Shown: in pieces, positions 62,519 to 64,000 of the stretch | Layout: every line of letters begins with the position of its first letter | How positions within the stretch are numbered: position 1 is the first letter of the stretch | From: Rhodoglobus sp. | Lineage (GTDB): Bacteria > Actinomycetota > Actinomycetes > Actinomycetales > Microbacteriaceae | NCBI GenBank assembly: GCA_025463605.1 | Contig: JAODAV010000015.1 | Location: forward strand, 108,311-172,310 | Length of the DNA stretch: 64,000 nucleotides | Reading direction: 5' to 3' | Notes under the pieces: generated by a model | Database searches by the model: none | Told to the model about the DNA's origin: nothing | What the model saw: the letters and a program-made list of their open reading frames with translations, nothing else | Position numbers and translations under genes: made by a program

Positions 62519-63547
62519 ATGGCTGCTAGCTCTCCCATCCGTACCGGCATCATCGGATTCGGACTCGCGGGGCAGATCTTTCACGAGCCGTTCCTTTCGA
62601 CCAATCCCGCGTTTCGGATCGACGTCGTGGCAACGGCCGATCCGGCCAGACAAGCCATCGCGAGAGCGAAGTACGTCGTCGTCGATACGCCGGCGGAGTT
62701 GCTGTCGCGGGCGGGGGATCTTGACCTGGTCGTGCTTGCGTCACCGGCTCATGTTCACCTGGAGCAGGGCCTCGCCGCACTCGAAGCAGGGGCGGCGGTC
62801 GTCGTCGACAAGCCCTTCGCGCCGTCCGTCGCGCAGGCAACGCAACTCATCGAGACGGCAGAGCGGGTGGGGCGACCGCTCATCGTGTTTCAGAACCGCC
62901 GATGGGATGGCGACTTTCTCACGTTGCGCAAACTCATCGACAGCGGACGACTCGGGCGCATCCATCGGTTCGAATCGACCTTCGAGAGGTACTCGAGCCA
63001 GCTGCGTGACCGCTGGCAGGACACAACGCCGATCGAGCAGGGTGCAGGCATCACCTTCGACCTCGGCAGTCACCTCGTAGACCAGGCGCTCCAGCTGTTC
63101 GGGCCCGCAACGCTCCGCCGCGCGGAGCTTCGGATCCTGCGCGACGGGGGAGCGAGCGACGATGATGCATTCCTGTCGCTCGAGCACGACAGCGGAATCA
63201 TTTCGCATCTCACCGTGTCACGCCTTGCCGCCCAGGCCGGGCCGCGGTTCCGACTTCTCGGAACCGAGAGCGCATACACGGTGTACGGGCTCGATGGCCA
63301 GGAAGCCGCGCTCAAGGCGGGTGCGCGTCCCGACGACCCTGGTTTTGGACAGACACCGGCGAGCGCCTTCGGTCTGCTCGGCGGTGGCTCGCGCGGCTCC
63401 GCGCTGGAGACCGTGCCCACCGAAGCCGGCAACTACGCGGCTTTCTATGCCGGCGTCGCCTCCACCGTGCGCGACGGAGCGCCGCCTCCGGTTGATCCGC
63501 GATCCGCTCTCGAAGCGCTCCGCATCCTCGAACAGGCCCACAGCTAG
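62519..63547 (+). CDS. Gfo/Idh/MocA-family oxidoreductase
   Basis: A 342-residue NAD(P)-dependent oxidoreductase. The Rossmann start is IGFGLAGQIFHEPFL, and VDKPFAPS holds the EKP-type catalytic Lys. C-terminal ITFDLGSHLVDQALQLFG contains the His of the second half. Relatives act on sugars or inositols; YdgJ/YhhX-like members are close. It has its own leaderless promoter. Confidence 0.88.
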   Translation: MAASSPIRTGIIGFGLAGQIFHEPFLSTNPAFRIDVVATADPARQAIARAKYVVVDTPAELLSRAGDLDLVVLASPAHVHLEQGLAALEAGAAVVVDKPFAPSVAQATQLIETAERVGRPLIVFQNRRWDGDFLTLRKLIDSGRLGRIHRFESTFERYSSQLRDRWQDTTPIEQGAGITFDLGSHLVDQALQLFGPATLRRAELRILRDGGASDDDAFLSLEHDSGIISHLTVSRLAAQAGPRFRLLGTESAYTVYGLDGQEAALKAGARPDDPGFGQTPASAFGLLGGGSRGSALETVPTEAGNYAAFYAGVASTVRDGAPPPVDPRSALEALRILEQAHS

Positions 63548-63600
63548 CGCTGCGCCGAGCAGCGCCCGAAACCCCAACGCGACGAACCAAGGAGACGACC

Positions 63601-64000
63601 GTGTCATCCGTCGATACGACAATTCAACTGATCCGAACCGGTGACCAGGCGGGCGGCATCTGCAGCCCTGACCTCGCTGATGGTCCGTGGGTCTTCGACG
63701 CGCTGCCCGAGCCGGTGTATGGTCCGGGTTCGTCGATGGGAGACGTCATTCCGGTGTCGTCGCCTCGACAGGGGCAGCTGCCGCGCGAGTACCAGTCGGC
63801 TTCCGGCGACGAACTGGATGCGCGCATCCGGGCCGCGAAAGGGACGCTCGGGGATCGCGTCGTGGTGCTTGGCCACTTCTACCAGCGCGACGAGGTCGTG
63901 AAGTATGCCGATTTTGTCGGCGACTCGTTCCAGCTCGCGAATGCGGCGCGGGATCGGCCGAACGCGGAGGCAATCGTATTCTGCGGCGTGCATTTCATGG
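63601..64000 (+). CDS. nadA: Quinolinate synthase NadA, N-terminal part (cut by window edge)
   Basis: GTG 63601, with AAGGAG six bases upstream (63589-63594), opens a frame that runs off the right edge after 133 codons. VVVLGHFYQRDEVVKYADFVGDSFQLA and AIVFCGVHFM match the first domain of NadA, with a Cys near the cluster site. NadA condenses iminoaspartate and dihydroxyacetone phosphate to quinolinate for NAD synthesis. The N-terminal 80 residues are an actinobacterial extension. nadB and nadC are expected beyond the edge. Confidence 0.93.
   Translation, partial: MSSVDTTIQLIRTGDQAGGICSPDLADGPWVFDALPEPVYGPGSSMGDVIPVSSPRQGQLPREYQSASGDELDARIRAAKGTLGDRVVVLGHFYQRDEVVKYADFVGDSFQLANAARDRPNAEAIVFCGVHFM

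Overview
The window is a 64 kb stretch of a high-GC actinobacterial chromosome. Gene content and order point to the Microbacteriaceae (Micrococcales): an hrcA-dnaJ-rsmE-HIT-phoH-ybeY-CNNM-era block, a leuS-comEA-comEC-holA-rpsT block, frequent GTG and TTG starts, an LAxTG wall-anchored protein, and many promoters of the leaderless type (TANNNT, six or seven bases, then the start codon). The family is inferred from gene content only. I see no insertion sequence, prophage, integrase, CRISPR array, rRNA or tRNA. Coding density is very high and no stretch over 300 bp lacks a gene; the largest gaps (8790-9087, 52970-53232, 30464-30724) are divergent regulatory regions.

Layout. 1-5495: end of a LacI-type regulator, then a GH13 alpha-glucosidase and a carbohydrate ABC importer (binding protein and two permeases), an alpha-glucoside uptake and cleavage operon. 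5646-13650: mixed housekeeping and catabolic genes (unknown protein, NagZ-like GH3 lipoprotein, AlkZ-like glycosylase, small membrane protein with a structured leader, aldo/keto reductase, GH15 trehalase/glucoamylase, App1 phosphatase, SRAP protein). 13760-17740: TetR regulator and an OpuC-type osmoprotectant ABC importer. 17799-21552: DedA protein, divergent pabC/pabB, SRPBCC-ArsR pair. 21691-28515: leuS, comEA, comEC, holA, rpsT. 28665-38034: hydrolase, LAxTG protein, lepA, MFS and TSUP transporters, DUF1990, HAD phosphatase, hemW, DUF4870 proteins. 38701-45798: heat-shock and RNA/translation block hrcA to era. 45811-52969: NUDIX, two-component system with ABC exporter, two lipoproteins (one HtrA-like). 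53106-60365: leuA with a Leu-rich leader peptide, alr-ddl, TRIC channel, recO, uppS, membrane protein. 60388-64000: LysR regulator, class V aminotransferase, Gfo/Idh oxidoreductase and the start of nadA.

How it fits together. Most genes are core metabolism or information processing. The window's individuality is in its regulatory DNA. Many start codons sit six or seven bases after a -10 hexamer, so their mRNAs are predicted to be leaderless. In two places the upstream gene's TAG stop is also the start of the next gene's -10 box. pabC and pabB are divergent with start codons only 11 bp apart and mutually exclusive -10 boxes. Other candidates are a leuA attenuator whose leader peptide is itself leaderless, paired TGCAAC-N6-GTTGCA operators before an SRPBCC-ArsR operon, a CIRCE element at hrcA, a CebR-like box, a hairpin-rich leader that hides a Shine-Dalgarno sequence, and a 20-codon leader ORF overlapping hemW. 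I found no clear new multi-gene defence or biosynthetic system. All function calls come from motif and family recognition, without database searches.
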